Shown one piece after another: positions 60,815-64,000 of a stretch of DNA of 64,000 bases (position 1 is its first letter; each line of letters starts with the position of its first letter). Below the pieces are notes generated by a model. That model was not told where the DNA came from, did no database searches, and saw only the letters and a program-made list of their open reading frames with translations. The position numbers were made by a program, and so were the translations under genes. Source of the stretch: Zerene cesonia (Eukaryota > Arthropoda > Insecta > Lepidoptera > Pieridae); the NCBI RefSeq assembly GCF_012273895.1, contig NC_052109.1, forward strand, positions 186,001 through 250,000, written 5' to 3'.

Positions 60815-63800
60815 ATGCATATCAAATCTATAGTTTTGGATGGTTTCAAGTCGTATGGAAATCGAGTGGAAGTTACCGGCTTTGATCCAGAATTTAATGC
60901 TATCACTGGGTTAAACGGAACAGGAAAGTCAAATATTCTAGACTCTATATGTTTCGTTTTGGGAATAACAAATCTATCCAATGTAAGTAATCCCACACAC
61001 TTTCTTATGTAGAGTTTGAAAAGTTGTAAACATATTTTTATTTCATTGTGTTTGTTATTTTTGTGCTATCACATTACGTTGTTATGAATGAATGAATGAA
61101 AATTCTTTATTGCGTAAAAAATTCAAAAATAAGCAGTCGAACAAAAGAAACTTAAATTAAATTCGCAAAGGGCGGCCTTATCGCTAGGTAGCGATCTCTA
61201 CCAGGCAACCCTAACAACAAAGGAAAATGTTTGTAGGTGCGCGCTGGAAGTCTTCAAGAGCTGATTTACAAGCATGGACAAGCTGGTATTACAAAAGCTA
61301 CCGTGAGCATCACTTTTGACAACAGGAATAAGAGACAAAGTCCTATTGGATATGAGAACCATGATGAGATCACTGTTACAAGACAGGTGAATGACTTAAA
61401 TTATCTCTATTATAGATTTAATTTTTAAAAAATATCTGTCATTTGCAAATTATAAAGATAATGTCTATATTTTATGGAAACAATAATTGAAATAAAGAGG
61501 TAAAAGAAAAATGTTTAAGAATTACTGCAGGTACTTGTAATATATTGAAAATTTTATCAGCAACATTTTACCTATTTTAGGTGGTGATGGGTGGTAAGAA
61601 TAAATACCTGATAAACGGTATCAATGTACAAAATAAGAGAGTGACAGACTTGTTCTGTTCAGTGCAGCTAAATGTGAACAATCCCCATTTCCTCATCATG
61701 CAGGGCAGGATCACCAAAGTGCTGAATATGAAACCACCAGAGGTACATTTTAATAGTATTAATTAAATTTTAATGGTATTAATAATTCAATATTAAAATA
61801 AGATAGTTGTTTAAACCATGATATAAAGTGATCTAAAGTATATGATATTTGCATTAATTGAGTATAACAATTTAAATATAACAAATAAAATATATGTCAA
61901 TTTGCTCATATTAACATTCTTATTGTGGATCAAATGTTCAATTGTCACTACTTACGAAATCAATTATATTTTGTAGTAATATTCACATAATTACTACTAT
62001 GCTGATGCTTAGACTACTGAAACATTATTAATACATGTTATTATAAAAATATTGTATCATTTATAGATATTGTCTATGGTTGAAGAGGCGGCAGGTACAA
62101 GAATGTATGAAGCTAAAAAGCAAGCAGCTCAGAAAACCATTGAGAAAAAAGATGCTAAGCTGAGGGAGCTCAATGATGTGAGCAGACATTTTTTTCTATT
62201 TAATTTAAAAGCAACTTATGAGAATTTTCTATTGATATGAGAGTTTTCTGCTTATTATTAAGTACTGTATCAATTGCATCTTATGTATTGTTTTGTTACT
62301 TTATACCTCTGTGGGTTTGCATGGTTGTTTGGTTTGATTAATATAATTGCTGTCATTTGTACCGATTTTATAAGCTGGAGTGGTATCCACTCAGAGACAT
62401 TGACTTTTTTGAGGAAATAATACATATTTGTAAACTGATTTATAAATTTTACTTGCCAATCAAAAAAATTTCATTAGTTAAACATGAGTATCAATATTTG
62501 TGAGAATAACTACAAAATCATATATGTTATAATATTTCAGATAATAAAGGAGGATATAGCTCCGAAACTGCAAAAGTTGCAGGACGAGCGAGCTCAGTTC
62601 CAAGAGTACCAGAAGGTTGTGAGAGAGTTGGAGAATCTTACAAGACTGCATGTGGCTTGGAAGTGAGAAAACACATATTTTTATCATCGTTCACAATTTC
62701 TTATTCATAATATTTATGATTATATACTTAACAAAAACTTGCTTGGATGTAGTATTAGAAGCCCATTTTTTTCATTGGTCGTGTCTACTGCTATGCATGT
62801 TGCAAGGATTCCTAGTTTTATTTATGTAAACATTCATTCATTTGTTGCTTACTGAAACACAATGTTCTGAGTTGAAATTTTAGTATACATTCAGATAGTT
62901 TGAAATCTTACTCAGTTTAACTAATATTTTAAAATTACCATGTATTAACAGTAATCAAGTTACACCTTTATCTTTCAGATATGTGACGGCAGAAAAAAGT
63001 GTCAGTGAAGCGAATAGCAAGGTGACAGAAGTGATGAATGAGATCCAAGGGAAGAAAGATAAGATAGAGAGCAATATTCAGGAAGCACAAGAGTTCGATA
63101 CGCAGGCCACTGAGTTGAATAGACGACTGGATGAGGTTTGTGATTTAGGAAATATTGGGAACTGGGTGCCACTGTTGTTTCACTCACATTAGTTAAGATC
63201 TATGCCAGTTACTTATCAATGATTTTAATAAAGTATTTTTTTTTCATTAAAACACATTATATATTGATTTCATACAGTCTTTTTAAATTGAATAGTCAAC
63301 ACCAAAATTTAGATGTGATGGAAATCTGTTTAATATACTTGTAGTATTTTTGCATGCCGAATAATGTAAATGCTAACATGTAATATTTATAAATTAATAC
63401 TTTTAAGGTAGGTAATTGGTTTACAATAAAAAAAAATTATTTGATTCCATATTGGTGTTTGTTTTCCCTTTAAAGAGGACTTTGCTTAGGTGTGCAAAAA
63501 TACATAATTTTTCTTATTGATTTTAAATATTAAAAATCAACAACAGAAATACATAATTTTTTAAAATTTGAACTATCTTACTATTATGAGATTTGGGCAG
63601 TGACAGACAGATGGACAGGGAAGTCAAAGAAAAAAATAACAACAAATAAAAATGAGTGATACACAACTTACAGGAAAGCGGCAGCGCGCTGTTGGCGCTG
63701 GAGAGGTCGGCGGCGGGCGCGGAGCGGCGCGAGGCGGGCGCGGGCGCGGCGCAGCTGGGCGCGCGGGACGCGCTGGCGGCGCAGCGCGCGCGCGCCGCCC

Positions 63801-64000
63801 TGCTGCGCCGCGCGCGCGCCTACGACGCCGCCGCGCTCGCCGACAAGCGCGCCGTGCTGCTGCAGGTGCGCGCCCGGATATAATCATATTCAGAAAATAA
63901 ATTAACTAATCATTGATTGACACGCACATAGGCAAAACTACTGCAGTCACTAAGTCAATCATTGGATAACTCATTCACTCACTAATTGATGACTATACTG
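60815..64000 (+). CDS. SMC2: Structural maintenance of chromosomes protein 2 (condensin ATPase), 5' part
   Basis: SMC2 is the ATPase subunit that pairs with SMC4 in condensin to compact mitotic chromosomes. Exons: 60815-60982, 61237-61386, 61581-61742, 62067-62177, 62541-62662, 62979-63135, 63674-63865; the next donor (GTGCGC) leads out of the window. Phases agree and give the first 354 of roughly 1,190 residues. Visible features: start MHIKSIVLDGFKSYG; Walker A GLNGTGKSN at 32-40; conserved DEITVTRQ; KYLINGINVQN; the Q-loop in FLIMQGRITK (Gln 147); EEAAGTRMYE; then coiled coil from about residue 190. The ATG was chosen because it gives the invariant SMC2 N-terminus. Exons 1-6 are AT-rich or balanced, but exon 7 (coiled coil) is extremely GC-rich and Ala/Arg-rich. 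Identification is very secure for exons 1-6; exon 7 is assigned by phase and position. Confidence 0.96.
61085..61215 (-). repeat. Interspersed repeat in SMC2 intron 1
   Basis: GAATGAATGAATGAAAATTC then TTTATTGCGTAAAAAATTC and GGGCGGCCTTATCGCTAGG, TAGCGATCTCTACCAGGCAA. This resembles the 3' end of a common lepidopteran non-LTR element in reverse orientation. Confidence 0.5.

Overview
The window looks like lepidopteran (moth or butterfly) nuclear DNA. It is AT-rich, its genes are split into short exons with canonical GT-AG introns, and it carries several interspersed repeats of kinds I associate with Lepidoptera: short non-autonomous Helitrons ending CTAG before a T, the 'CTGATGGTAAGCG' SINE-like repeat and the 'AGGAGGCCTGTGTCC' repeat. 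No bacterial or viral gene was seen. Three runs of exactly 1,000 N (10882-11881, 25469-26468, 52332-53331) are placeholder scaffold gaps, so their true lengths are unknown.

Six genes can be built from spliced exons with consistent reading phase. From left to right they are: (1) the 5' part of a secreted pancreatic-type lipase-like gene on the minus strand, with two candidate signal-peptide first exons (1-2911 and 3249-3351); (2) a small secreted protein of unknown function on the plus strand (10479-12705), with a TATA box; (3) a complete pickpocket (DEG/ENaC) channel subunit on the minus strand in ten exons (15134-19569), whose last codons and stop lie inside a Helitron end; (4) an unrecognised secreted, probably GPI-anchored protein with 12 cysteines in its core, including two CCC triplets, on the minus strand in four widely spaced coding exons (23039-34943), with a likely non-coding first exon and promoter near 47.5-47.7 kb; (5) the complete nucleoporin Nup133 on the minus strand in about 23 exons (49003-59439); (6) the 5' part of the condensin ATPase SMC2 on the plus strand (60815 to beyond the window end).

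Nup133 and SMC2 are arranged head to head across about 1.4 kb. The left two thirds of the window is mostly introns and intergenic DNA with repeats, including an 800-bp near-perfect foldback element with TA flanks at 7563-8362. The right third is gene-dense.

The most unusual signals are these: exons of several genes that switch abruptly to extreme GC content, with alanine/arginine-rich protein, while neighbouring exons and all introns stay AT-rich; duplicated signal-peptide exons at the lipase locus; a channel with non-canonical gating and selectivity motifs and a transposon-derived C-terminus; and spaced TGACA boxes upstream of all three right-hand promoters. I found no CRISPR array, rRNA or convincing tRNA. 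Nothing here amounts to a demonstrably new multi-gene system. The twin-CCC protein is the best candidate for a gene without known function.
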